Assembly: GCA_031291645.1 (NCBI GenBank)
Contig: JARLIQ010000043.1
Coordinates: 1-64,000, forward strand
Direction: 5' to 3'
Source: Caulobacteraceae bacterium
GTDB lineage: Bacteria; Pseudomonadota; Alphaproteobacteria; Caulobacterales; Caulobacteraceae
Length of the DNA: 64,000 nt
The notes below the pieces were generated by a model. That model made no database searches. It had not been told where the DNA came from and saw nothing but the letters and a program-made list of their open reading frames with translations. Every line of letters starts with the position of its first letter. Positions within the stretch are counted from its first letter, which is position 1. The position numbers and the translations under genes were made by a program. Positions 18,403 to 26,817 of this stretch are shown piece by piece.

Positions 18403-18690
18403 ATGCTGCTGATACCCTGTCCCTGGTGCGGCCCGCGCGACGAGATCGAGTTCCGCTGCGGCGGCCAGAGCCACATCCAGCGCCCCGAACCGTTCGACGC
18501 GGTCAGCGACGAGGCCTGGGCGGACTATCTGTTCACCCGGATCAATCCCAAGGGCGTCAGCTATGAGCGCTGGCTGCACGTCTTCGGCTGCCGCCAGTGG
18601 TTCAATGTCGCGCGCGACACGCGCACCCACGAGATCCACGCCGTCTACCGCATGGGCGAGCCCAAACCCGACCTGCGGGGCGTCGAATGA
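18403..18690 (+). CDS. soxD: Sarcosine oxidase delta subunit
   Basis: A 95-aa small zinc-binding subunit. The CPWCGPRDEIEF opening gives two cysteine ligands, and later HVFGCRQWFN supplies the His/Cys end of the site, as in known delta subunits; the length is typical (90-105). It has no catalytic role but stabilises the heterotetramer. The ATG follows soxB by 17 bp with GGGAG upstream, and its stop overlaps the soxA start (ATGA). Confidence 0.92.
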   Translation: MLLIPCPWCGPRDEIEFRCGGQSHIQRPEPFDAVSDEAWADYLFTRINPKGVSYERWLHVFGCRQWFNVARDTRTHEIHAVYRMGEPKPDLRGVE

Positions 18691-21611
18691 GCGGCCGGCG
18701 CCTGCCCGGCGGCGGCCGGATCGACCGCAACCGTCCGCTGAACTTCACCTTCGAGGGACGGCCATACCGGGGATACGTGGGCGACACCCTGGCCTCGGCG
18801 CTCCTGGCCGCCGGCGTCCGCGTCGTCGGCCGCTCGTTCAAGTACCATCGCCCGCGAGGCCTTCTGGCCGCCGGGGTCGAGGAAGCCAACGCCCTGGTCC
18901 AGGTCGGCGAGGGCGCGCGGGCCGAGGTCAATCTGCGGGCCACCGAAGTCGAGCTCCACGAGGGCCTGACCGCCCGGGCGGTGAACTGCTGGCCCAGTGC
19001 GCGCTTCGATGTCGGCGCCGTCAACAACCTGTTCGGCCGCCTGCTGCCCGCCGGCTTCTACTACAAGACCTTCATGTGGCCGGACTGGCGCTGGTTCGAG
19101 CCCGTCATCCGGAGGGCGGCCGGCCTCGGCCGCCCCTCGATCCTGCCCGACCCCGATCGCTACGAGACCCGCCACGCCCATTGCGACCTCCTGGTGGTCG
19201 GGTCCGGGCCCGCCGGCCTGGCGGCGGCGCTGGCGGCGAGCCGGCGTGGCGAGCGGGTCATGCTCGTCGAGCAGGACCCTCTGCCCGGCGGCTCCCTCCT
19301 GTGGCGCCCGGCGCAGATCGACGGCCGATCGGGGAGCGACTGGGCGGAGCGGGCGGCCGCGGAGATCGCCGCCGCGCCCGATGCGCTCGTCCTCACGCGC
19401 ACGACGGCGATCGGTTATTTCGACCACAACGCCTTGGCGCTGTTGGAGAGGGTCGCCGGCGCCGCCGGCTCGCCCGGGCCCGATCACCGGCCACGCCAGC
19501 GGCTGTGGTCGGTCCGCGCCAGGCGCGTGGTGCTGGCGGCGGGGGCGTTGGAGCGGCCGCTGGTGTTCCCCGGCAATGACCGGCCCGGCGTGATGCTGGC
19601 CTCGGCCGTGAGCGAATACGCCGCGCGTTGGGCCGCACGGGCCGGCGACGAGGCCGTGGTGTTCACCAATAACGACAGCGCCTATGCCGCGGCCCACGCG
19701 TTGCTGGATACAGGTGGGCGCGTCGCGGCCGTCGTCGACTCCCGCCCGGCGCCGCCGGCCCGGCGCACCGCGTCGCTGCAGGCGCGCGGGGTCAGGACCC
19801 TGCTGGGGGCCAGCATCGTCGCCACCCATGGCCGGCCGGCCTTGACCGGCGTCACCATTCGCGACGCGGAGGGCCATGACCACAGGGTCGCGGCCGACGT
19901 CCTGGCCATGTCCGGTGGCTGGAACCCCACGGTCCACCTCTTCTCCCAGTCCGGAGGCGCGCTCGTCTGGGACGGCGAACAGGCGCTGTTCCGGCCGGGC
20001 CGATCGGCGCAGGCGGAGGTGTCCGTCGGCGCCGCTGCGGGCGAATTCGGCCTCTCCACGGCGATCGAGCAGGGATGGCGTGCGGGCGGCGGCGAGGGCG
20101 CCCCGCCACTGGCCGACGCGGCGGACGAACGCTGGACCATCGGGCCGCTCTGGCGTGTTCCGGCCCGGGGCAAGGCCTTCGTCGACTTCCAGAACGACGT
20201 TACCGCCGACGACATCGCGCTTTCCGCGCGGGAAAACTTCGTCTCCGTCGAGCACCTGAAGCGATACACGACGCTGGGCATGGCGGCGGACCAGGGCAAG
20301 ACGTCCAACGTCAACGCGCTCGCCATCATGGCCGAACTGACCGGCCGCCCGATCGCCGACGTGGGGACGACGCGCTTTCGGCCGCCCTTCACGCCCGCGA
20401 CTTTCGGCGCCATCGGCGGGCGGGCGCGCGGCGAACTCTTCCAGCCGCTCCGGCGCCTTCCCGCCCATGACCGGCATGTCCAGGCCGGGGCCGCGTTCGA
20501 AGAGTATGGCGGCTGGCTGCGGCCGGCCCACTATCCAGGCGCGGGCGAGTCCGCCCACGCCGCCGAGCAGCGCGAAGCCCTGGCGGTCAGGCGGGCGGTG
20601 GGCCTGTTCGACGGCTCGCCGCTCGGCAAGATCGATGTCGTCGGCGCGGACGCCGCCGAATTCCTGGACCGCATCTACGCCAACACCCTGTCGACCCTGA
20701 AGGTCGGGCGCGCCCGCTACGGCCTGATGCTCAATGAGCAGGGCGCCGTGATCGACGACGGCGTCACCGTCCGCCTAGCCGCCGACCACTTCCTGGTCGG
20801 CACGACCGGCGGCGGGGCCGACCGGATCGCGGCGTGGCTTGAGGAATGGCTTCAGTGCGAGTGGCCCGACCTCGACGTCCTCGTCGCGCCGGTGACGACG
20901 GCCTGGGCGGTGCTGACGCTGAGTGGCCCCAAGGCCAGGGACGTTCTGGACGCGGCGGGCGTCGACATGGCGATCGGCGAGGAAGACTTTCCTCACATGA
21001 CGTTCCGCGAATGCCGGGTGGCGGGCGTCCCCGCCCGGATCTCACGGGTCAGCTTCACCGGTGAGGTCTCATTCGAGGTCAGCGTCGCCGCGGACCGGGC
21101 GTGCGAACTCTGGGACCGCCTGCGTCTGGCCGGCGCGCCCTTCGGCCTCGCGCCGGTCGGGATCGAGGCCTGGATGCTGCTGCGCATGGAAATGGGCTAC
21201 CTGCACCTGGGCGCCGACACCGACGGCGCGACCACGCCGGACGACATCGGATGGGGCCGCGTCCTGAAGCGCAGGCGCGACTTCGTGGGTCGCCGGTCGC
21301 TGACCCGTCCGGAGCTCCTGCGAAAGGACAGGCTCCAGTTCGTGGGCGTCGAGGCCGTGGATTCGACCGTCCCGGTCCCTGTGGGAAGCCACTTGCGAAG
21401 TCCCGGCCTGCCGAGCGGCAGCGAAGGCTACGTCACCTCCTCGGGATTGAGTCCGACGCTCGGGCGCGGCGTCGCCCTAGCCATGGTGCGGGCCGGGCGC
21501 AGCCGCTACGGCGAGGAACTTCTGGTCATTACGGGCGAGGGCAGGGGACGGCGTGTGCGGGTGACGGTTCCAGGCGTTCGCGGTCCAGGCGGAGAGCCTC
21601 TCGATGGGTGA
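18687..21611 (+). CDS. soxA: Sarcosine oxidase alpha subunit
   Basis: A 974-aa subunit, normal for the family (about 965-1000). The N-terminal ferredoxin-like region (FTFEGRPYRGYVGDTLASAL) is followed by a pyridine-nucleotide/FAD domain with VVGSGPAGLAAALAASRRG near residues 170-190. The C-terminal third is a GcvT-like folate-binding domain (VRRAVGLFDGSPLGKIDV ... SFTGEVSFEV). The complex oxidises N-methyl groups with O2 and forms 5,10-methylene-tetrahydrofolate. The ATG overlaps the soxD stop, and its own end overlaps soxG. The C1 unit produced can feed methyl-folate for MetE, also encoded in this window; the link is inference. Confidence 0.93.
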   Translation: MSGRRLPGGGRIDRNRPLNFTFEGRPYRGYVGDTLASALLAAGVRVVGRSFKYHRPRGLLAAGVEEANALVQVGEGARAEVNLRATEVELHEGLTARAVNCWPSARFDVGAVNNLFGRLLPAGFYYKTFMWPDWRWFEPVIRRAAGLGRPSILPDPDRYETRHAHCDLLVVGSGPAGLAAALAASRRGERVMLVEQDPLPGGSLLWRPAQIDGRSGSDWAERAAAEIAAAPDALVLTRTTAIGYFDHNALALLERVAGAAGSPGPDHRPRQRLWSVRARRVVLAAGALERPLVFPGNDRPGVMLASAVSEYAARWAARAGDEAVVFTNNDSAYAAAHALLDTGGRVAAVVDSRPAPPARRTASLQARGVRTLLGASIVATHGRPALTGVTIRDAEGHDHRVAADVLAMSGGWNPTVHLFSQSGGALVWDGEQALFRPGRSAQAEVSVGAAAGEFGLSTAIEQGWRAGGGEGAPPLADAADERWTIGPLWRVPARGKAFVDFQNDVTADDIALSARENFVSVEHLKRYTTLGMAADQGKTSNVNALAIMAELTGRPIADVGTTRFRPPFTPATFGAIGGRARGELFQPLRRLPAHDRHVQAGAAFEEYGGWLRPAHYPGAGESAHAAEQREALAVRRAVGLFDGSPLGKIDVVGADAAEFLDRIYANTLSTLKVGRARYGLMLNEQGAVIDDGVTVRLAADHFLVGTTGGGADRIAAWLEEWLQCEWPDLDVLVAPVTTAWAVLTLSGPKARDVLDAAGVDMAIGEEDFPHMTFRECRVAGVPARISRVSFTGEVSFEVSVAADRACELWDRLRLAGAPFGLAPVGIEAWMLLRMEMGYLHLGADTDGATTPDDIGWGRVLKRRRDFVGRRSLTRPELLRKDRLQFVGVEAVDSTVPVPVGSHLRSPGLPSGSEGYVTSSGLSPTLGRGVALAMVRAGRSRYGEELLVITGEGRGRRVRVTVPGVRGPGGEPLDG

Positions 21612-22143
21612 ATCCACGGCCCTCTGGACGCTCGCCGCGCCGGGCCTCGCCATCGCCGAACGACAGACGCCGGCCAGCGTTCTGCGCATAAGACGGCCCG
21701 ATGCCGCCGTCATCCGGGCGCTCGGCGAGGCGTTCGGGCTGTCATGGCCGGCGGCGCCGAACACGGTGGCCGAAGGCGCCGTCCGCATCGCCTGGCTGGC
21801 GCCCGGCGAATGGCTGCTGTTCGCGTCCGCCGAGCCCGTCGGCGAGCCTGTGGCCACGGCCTGCGAGGGCTGGCTCCACCATCTGAGCGACGTAACCGCC
21901 GGCTATCGACTCTGGCGGATTGAAGGGCCGCGCAGCCGCGACCTCCTCGCGAAGGGCGCGGCGCTCGACACCCATCCGCGCGTCTTCCGGTCCGGTCAAT
22001 GCGCCCAGACCTTGTTCGCCAAGGTCCACGCGCTCGTGATCCCCGATCGATCCGGCGACGCCTTCGACCTGCTGACCGACGTCAGCTTCGCTGGCCACGT
22101 CCGCGCGTGGTTCATCGACGCCGCAGAGGAATTCCGGGCGTGA
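21604..22143 (+). CDS. soxG: Sarcosine oxidase gamma subunit
   Basis: A 179-aa GcvT-related small subunit. WLAPGEWLLF and the closing VSFAGHVRAWFIDAAEEF resemble the gamma subunit's truncated folate-domain fold. It starts 8 bp before the soxA stop. It completes the four-gene set and is the last gene of the plus-strand run. The next gene is convergent, and the 58-bp gap shows no clean terminator, only GC-rich short repeats. Confidence 0.88.
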   Translation: MGESTALWTLAAPGLAIAERQTPASVLRIRRPDAAVIRALGEAFGLSWPAAPNTVAEGAVRIAWLAPGEWLLFASAEPVGEPVATACEGWLHHLSDVTAGYRLWRIEGPRSRDLLAKGAALDTHPRVFRSGQCAQTLFAKVHALVIPDRSGDAFDLLTDVSFAGHVRAWFIDAAEEFRA

Positions 22144-22201
22144 CCGCGGGGCCGGCGTCGGCGTCGCAGCCGCGGCCCAATCCGCGGTGCGAGTCGCCGG
22201 T

Positions 22202-23377
22202 CTAGCGGCCGGCCAGGGCGGCGAGCGCCGAGACGACGGCTTCCGCCTCGTCGATCCGCAAGCCGGCGAGGTTCACCCGGCCCGCGCCCGTCATGTAGAT
22301 CGCGTTGTCCTCGCGGAGCGTGCGGATCTCTTCGCCGCTCAGCGGCAGGAGCGAGAACATGCCCTGCTGGCCGGCCAGGGCGCCCAGGTCCAGGCCGGCG
22401 TTGGCGCCGACCTCGGCGAGGCGCAGGCGAATGGCGCGGATCCGGTCCTGCATCTGCGCCAGCTCCAGCCGCCAGTCCGCGGCCAGGAGCGGATCCGACA
22501 GGATGGTCCGCACGACGGCCGCGCCATGGTCGGGCGGCATCGAATAGTTGGCGCGGGCGATGGCCAGCATGTTCGACTCGACCGCGGAGCGGGCCGCCGG
22601 CTTGGTCACCGCGAAGAGGGCGCCGGTCCGCTCGCGATAGAGGCCGAAGGACTTGGAGCAGGAGACCGCGACCAGCGCCTCGTCGGCCGCCTCGACGACG
22701 GCCATGGCGCCGGCGATGTCTTCCTCCAGCCCGGCCCCAAGGCCCTGGTAGGCCACGTCGATGAAGGCGATCAGCCCGCGCGCGCCGATCACCTCGGCCA
22801 GGGCGCGCCATTGGTCGGCCGAAAGGTCGGCGCCGGTCGGATTGTGGCAACCGGCCTGCAGCAGCATCACGTCCCCGCGCGCCGCGGTCCGCGCGGCCGA
22901 CATCAGGCGCTCGAAGTCCACGCTCTGGGTGGCCGGCGCGAAATAGTCGTAGCCTCGGCTCGCAAGGCCGGCGGCGGCGAAGATCGGATCGTGGTTGGCC
23001 CAGGTCGGCCGGCCGACCCAGACCGGGCCGGCGCCGCTGCGGACCAGAAGATCGGCGGCCGCGCGCAAGGCGGCGGTGCCGCCCGGCGTCTGCAGGCCGA
23101 AGGCCCGCGCCTTCGAAGCACTGGCGCCGAACACCAGATCGCGCAGCGCCTCGATGAACTGAAGGTCGCCACTGGGCCCAACGTAGGCCTTGGTGTCCTG
23201 TCCGGCGAGCAACCGCGCTTCGGCCGCCTTGACCGCCCGCATGACCGGCGTGCGCCCATGCTCGTCACGATAGACCCCCACGCCGAGGTCCAGCTTGCCC
23301 TCCCGCGGGTCTGCGGCGAAGAGCCCGGTGAGACTCAGCAGCGGGTCCGGCGGCTGGAGGTCGAGACTGTCGAGCAC
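22202..23377 (-). CDS. Aromatic-amino-acid / aspartate aminotransferase (class I)
   Basis: A 391-aa fold-type I aminotransferase of the TyrB/AspC subgroup. The opening DLGVGVYRDEHGRTPVM, the CHNPTGADLSADQW motif and the PLP lysine in SCSKSFGLYRERTG are visible. It swaps amino groups between aromatic or acidic amino acids and 2-oxoglutarate. I chose GTG at 23377: AAGGA lies 9 nt upstream and the family N-terminus begins at once, while a longer in-frame start gives proline/arginine-rich sequence unlike the family. It is divergent from an Lrp/AsnC regulator 155 bp away, the usual arrangement for a regulated amino-acid enzyme. Confidence 0.92.
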   Translation of the reverse strand: MLDSLDLQPPDPLLSLTGLFAADPREGKLDLGVGVYRDEHGRTPVMRAVKAAEARLLAGQDTKAYVGPSGDLQFIEALRDLVFGASASKARAFGLQTPGGTAALRAAADLLVRSGAGPVWVGRPTWANHDPIFAAAGLASRGYDYFAPATQSVDFERLMSAARTAARGDVMLLQAGCHNPTGADLSADQWRALAEVIGARGLIAFIDVAYQGLGAGLEEDIAGAMAVVEAADEALVAVSCSKSFGLYRERTGALFAVTKPAARSAVESNMLAIARANYSMPPDHGAAVVRTILSDPLLAADWRLELAQMQDRIRAIRLRLAEVGANAGLDLGALAGQQGMFSLLPLSGEEIRTLREDNAIYMTGAGRVNLAGLRIDEAEAVVSALAALAGR

Positions 23378-23532
23378 GGGGCGATCCTTCGTTGGCCGTG
23401 CGGTCGGTCCCGGACGGCGGCCAACGGCGACGATAGGCTGCTCAAGGCGCAATGTGCGTGTAATGTCCCGGCTATCTGTGCGCGCGATGCACTGGATCGG
23501 CGCAGAATCGCCAATGGATGCGGAGTTCGTGC
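23378..23532. promoter_or_regulatory. Divergent control region between aminotransferase and Lrp-type regulator
   Basis: A 155-bp space serving both divergent genes. It holds a GGCG-CAGAAT-CGCC inverted repeat near 23497-23510, two ATGT repeats and a TAATGT that could be a -10 for the regulator. Lrp-type proteins usually bind such divergent spacers; the exact site is not established. Confidence 0.35.
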
Positions 23533-24021
23533 ATGGAACCGATGGACGCCTTCGACCTGAAGATCCTCGCCGAAGTGCAGCGCGACGGCGCGATCACCCA
23601 TGCGCAGCTGGCCGATCGGGTGCACCTGTCGCCATCCCAGTGCTCGCGCCGGCTTCAGCGGCTCGAAAGCCTCGGCGTCATCGACCACTACGCCGCGATG
23701 CTCAGCCGCGAGAAGCTCGGCCTGGGCGTCACCGCCTATGTGATGATCACCATGCGCGCGCACAGCCAGGCGAACCTGGAGGACTTTCGCGCTCGCATGC
23801 TCGCCATCCCCGAGGTGCTGGAGTGCTGCAAGATCACCGGAGACGCGGACTATCTGGTCAAGGTGATCTCCACCGATCTCGCGCGCTACGACCAGATCCT
23901 GACCGAACAGCTGATGCGCGCGCCCGAGGTCGCCGTCGTGCGCTCCAGCATCGTGCTGCAGGCGTTGAAGCAGACCTCGCAATTGCCGCTCCCGGCCCCG
24001 GACGGCTCAAGGCCGGGATGA
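23533..24021 (+). CDS. Lrp/AsnC family transcriptional regulator
   Basis: A 162-aa regulator. The winged helix-turn-helix occupies residues 4-60 (DAFDLKILAEVQRDG ... LSPSQCSRRLQRLE), and the RAM ligand-binding domain occupies about 68-145, with ECCKITGDADYLVKV and final VRSSIVLQ strands. It typically senses an amino acid and controls the divergent gene, here an aromatic/aspartate aminotransferase. The ATG at 23533 has GGAG 7 nt upstream; an ATG 15 nt earlier is a poorer choice. The glutaminase downstream could also be a target. Confidence 0.9.
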   Translation: MEPMDAFDLKILAEVQRDGAITHAQLADRVHLSPSQCSRRLQRLESLGVIDHYAAMLSREKLGLGVTAYVMITMRAHSQANLEDFRARMLAIPEVLECCKITGDADYLVKVISTDLARYDQILTEQLMRAPEVAVVRSSIVLQALKQTSQLPLPAPDGSRPG

Positions 24022-24194
24022 AGCCCGTTCCGGCGCCGATGCGATCCAAATCTGCTTCGATCGGGGCGCGATCCGCTCAAATTTTCAGCGTCCTTCCGCC
24101 GGGCGTGATCGATCGCTCGCTGCTGCTGGCGGACGTTCGCCCGACCCTGCTTCATCAAAGGATAGAACGACCGATAATAAGGGCAAACCGCCTC

Positions 24195-25217
24195 ATGACA
24201 GCTTCGCCCAGCATAAACACAGCGGAAGCTAATGCGCTGGCGTCCCAGACTGCGGCGGAAATCGAATATATCGTTATATCTAGACACAACCAAATGTTGG
24301 CAAACCGCGACGGTGAAGTCGCCGACTACATTCCGGAGCTGGCCAAGGTTCCAGCGGACCAGTTCGGCCTGGCCGTCGCGAGCAAGACCGGTCAGATATT
24401 CTCGGCTGGCGACGCGCAGGCGACCTTCACGATACAGTCGGTGTCCAAAGTATATACGTTCGCCATGCTCTTGGAATTGGTTGGGCGCGAAGAGGTCTAT
24501 GACCTGGTCGGCGTGCAGCCGAGTAGCGATCCATTCAACACCATTACGCTGGACCCGCGCACCAATCGCCCGTTCAACCCGATGGTCAACGCAGGCGCCA
24601 TCGCCGTCTGTGGCCGTCTGCGCCAGCTGCTGGGGCCATCGGCGTTCGATGAGGTGCTCAAGCTGTTCAGCCGCGCCGCCGGGCGGCCGCTCGAGGTCGA
24701 CGAGAAGGTGTTCGAGTCGGAGCGGGAAACGGGTCATCGCAACCGCGCGATTGGACACCTTCTGCGGGCCGCCGGCGTCTACGACCTGCCGGTGGACGAG
24801 GTGCTCGACGTCTATTTCCGCCAATGTTCGATCAAGGTGAACGCCATCGACCTTGCGGTCATGGGCGCGACGCTCGCGAACCTGGGGGTCAACCCCCGTA
24901 ACGGCGAGGACCTCTTTGGATTGGACGCGGTGCGCGACACGCTGTCGGTGATGTTCACATGTGGCATGTACGACGGCGCCGGCGACTGGGCCAGTCGTGT
25001 GGGCCTGCCCGCCAAGAGCGGCGTCGGCGGTGGAATCATGGCCGTGGTCAACCGCCAGATCGGCATCGGCGTGTTCTCGCCGCGGTTGGACGAGGCCGGC
25101 AACTCCGTGCGGGGAAAGATGTGCTGCATCGGGCTGAGCGAGGCTCTGGGCCTGCATGCCTTCGACGCCGCCAACCCGGGCTCGAGTTTCTTGAAGGGCT
25201 TGGCCAAGCCGGCCTGA
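24195..25217 (+). CDS. glsA: Glutaminase (serine-dependent beta-lactamase-like family)
   Basis: A 340-aa glutaminase that hydrolyses L-glutamine to glutamate and ammonia in the cytosol. The catalytic SxxK motif is S82-V-S-K85 in FTIQSVSKVY. FNPMVNAGAI, the ETGHRNRAIG motif and the SGVGGGIMAV segment near the end are family marks. The length is a little above the usual 305-310 because of an N-terminal extension. The first 30 codons are AT richer than the surroundings (AATATATCGTTATATCTAG near 24265), a local dip in GC. AAGGG lies about 13 nt before the ATG, a long spacing. It stands alone after the Lrp regulator; 241 bp follow before the MFS gene. Confidence 0.92.
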   Translation: MTASPSINTAEANALASQTAAEIEYIVISRHNQMLANRDGEVADYIPELAKVPADQFGLAVASKTGQIFSAGDAQATFTIQSVSKVYTFAMLLELVGREEVYDLVGVQPSSDPFNTITLDPRTNRPFNPMVNAGAIAVCGRLRQLLGPSAFDEVLKLFSRAAGRPLEVDEKVFESERETGHRNRAIGHLLRAAGVYDLPVDEVLDVYFRQCSIKVNAIDLAVMGATLANLGVNPRNGEDLFGLDAVRDTLSVMFTCGMYDGAGDWASRVGLPAKSGVGGGIMAVVNRQIGIGVFSPRLDEAGNSVRGKMCCIGLSEALGLHAFDAANPGSSFLKGLAKPA

Positions 25218-25386
25218 TTGGCTCAAGCGCCGGACGGCGGCCGTTCGCGGGGCCGCCCAGGCCGACGCACCTGTCCGCAAAAATGTTCACGCTCGCAATA
25301 GTGAATGTTGACGCGCCGGGGCCGGGCGCGGCATGGTGCGTCGGGACGTCGACGCCAACGATCGACGCCGAAAGGGAGGGACCCGG

Positions 25387-25455
25387 ATGGAGCGTGGGGC
25401 GGTCGTGCAAGCCTTCGCGCGCGTGGCGGCGGTCGCCTTCAGGCGCAGCCTCTGA
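25387..25455 (+). CDS. Possible 22-aa leader peptide before the MFS gene
   Basis: A 22-codon ORF (MERGAVVQAFARVAAVAFRRSL) with a strong ribosome site (AAAGGGAGGGA, ending about 6 nt before the ATG). Its stop is 3 bp before the MFS start codon and in the same frame. The MFS gene has no Shine-Dalgarno of its own, so termination-reinitiation coupling is plausible. An upstream inverted repeat TTCAC-N10-GTGAA (25286-25305) and TTGACG (25308-25313) mark the likely promoter area. The alternative is a sequence or evolutionary stop that shortened the MFS N-terminus. Confidence 0.35.
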   Translation: MERGAVVQAFARVAAVAFRRSL

Positions 25456-25458
25456 ACC

Positions 25459-26817
25459 ATGGCGGCGTACAAGTCCTCACCGTCGACGGGCCTGTCGGGT
25501 CAGGTCGACCGATTGTCGGAACATCCGTCTGCGGCGCCTGGAGCGCGATCATGGATCGTACTCTGCGTCCTATGCTTCGTGTACGTCCTGAACTTCCTGG
25601 ACCGGCAGCTGCTGTCGATCCTCGCCAAGCCGATCCAGGACAGCCTTCACATCTCCGATGGCCAGCTCGGCCGGATCGGCGGCCTCTACTTCGCGCTCTT
25701 CTACTGCTTCATCTCCATCCCGGTCAGCTGGCTGGCCGACAAGACGAACAGGGTCAGGGTGCTGTCCATCGCCTGCGCGCTCTGGAGCGCGGCGACGATG
25801 GCCTGCGGCCTGGCCTCGACCTATCCGGAGCTTGTCGCGGCGCGGATGGCGGTCGGCGTCGGCGAAGCCGGAGGCGTGCCGCCGTCCTACGCCATCATCT
25901 CGGATTATTTCCCGCCCGGACGCCGCGGGACCGCGCTCGGGATCTTCAATCTCGGGCCGCCGATCGGGCAGGCGCTGGGCGTGGCCTTCGGCGCCTCCAT
26001 CGCGGCGGCCTACAGTTGGCGCGACGCCTTCCTGAGCCTTGGGGCGGTCGGCGTCTTCACGGCGGTGATGGTCGCCCTGATCGTCCGTGAACCGCGCCGC
26101 GGCGGCCTCGACCGGGCCCCGGCGCCCGCCCGTCAGGCGCTCGAGGGCGCGGCTTCCAGCTTCAGGCAGACCATCGCGATGTTCTTCTCCAGGCCGTCGC
26201 TCGTGCTCGTCTCGCTGGCCAGCGGCGCGACCCAGTTCATCACCTATGGCCTGGGCAACTTCACTACCCTCTTCCTCATCCGCGAGAAGGCGATGACCCT
26301 GCGCGAAGTCGCCGTCTACTACGCCCTGGTCGTCGGCATCGGCATGAGCGCGGGAATATTCATCTCCGGACGGGTGATCGACCGCTTCACCCGGCGTTCC
26401 AAGCAGGCCTATGCGACGGTTCCCGCGATGGCCCTGGTGCTCGCCGCTCCGTTTTTCCTGGGCTTCATCTGGGCGCCCTCCTGGCCGATGGCCCTCGCCT
26501 TCATGATCGGCCCGACCTTCCTCAACTACTTCTATCTCTCCTCGGCGGTCGCCCTGGTCCAGGAAGAGGTCCAGCCGCACCAGCGGGTGCTGTCCGGCGC
26601 TCTCCTGCTGCTGATCATGAACATGATCGGCCTTGGCCTGGGCCCGACCTATGTGGGCGCGGCGAGCGACTTCTTCCGCGCCAGCCATCCCACCCACTCG
26701 TTGCAGTTCGCCCTCTACACCCTTCTGCCGTTCTATGGATTGGCCGTGGCGCTGTTCCTGTGGCTGGCGCGGGTGCTCCGCAGGGAAGGCGCCAGAACCG
26801 GAGCGGTCCAGGCATGA
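25459..26817 (+). CDS. MFS transporter, spinster-like family
   Basis: A 452-aa transporter with about 12 membrane segments, a paralogue of the one at 15747. Helix 1 carries LNFLDRQLLSILAKPIQ, loop 2-3 carries SWLADKTNRVRVL, and helix 4 carries GVGEAGGVPPSYA. It probably takes up an organic acid or ester. Its stop overlaps the start of a carboxylesterase gene (ATGA), and an SDR follows, making a transport-hydrolysis-oxidation operon. No Shine-Dalgarno is seen directly before the ATG; translation may depend on the upstream 22-codon ORF. Confidence 0.9.
   Translation: MAAYKSSPSTGLSGQVDRLSEHPSAAPGARSWIVLCVLCFVYVLNFLDRQLLSILAKPIQDSLHISDGQLGRIGGLYFALFYCFISIPVSWLADKTNRVRVLSIACALWSAATMACGLASTYPELVAARMAVGVGEAGGVPPSYAIISDYFPPGRRGTALGIFNLGPPIGQALGVAFGASIAAAYSWRDAFLSLGAVGVFTAVMVALIVREPRRGGLDRAPAPARQALEGAASSFRQTIAMFFSRPSLVLVSLASGATQFITYGLGNFTTLFLIREKAMTLREVAVYYALVVGIGMSAGIFISGRVIDRFTRRSKQAYATVPAMALVLAAPFFLGFIWAPSWPMALAFMIGPTFLNYFYLSSAVALVQEEVQPHQRVLSGALLLLIMNMIGLGLGPTYVGAASDFFRASHPTHSLQFALYTLLPFYGLAVALFLWLARVLRREGARTGAVQA

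Noticed and set aside
22144..22201. Possible terminator between soxG and the convergent aminotransferase
   Set aside because: Only short, overlapping GC repeats; no unique stable stem or T-tract could be defined.
23295..24194. In-frame extension upstream of the glutaminase
   Set aside because: It runs through the divergent promoter and the Lrp gene in another frame; the family N-terminus begins at 24195.
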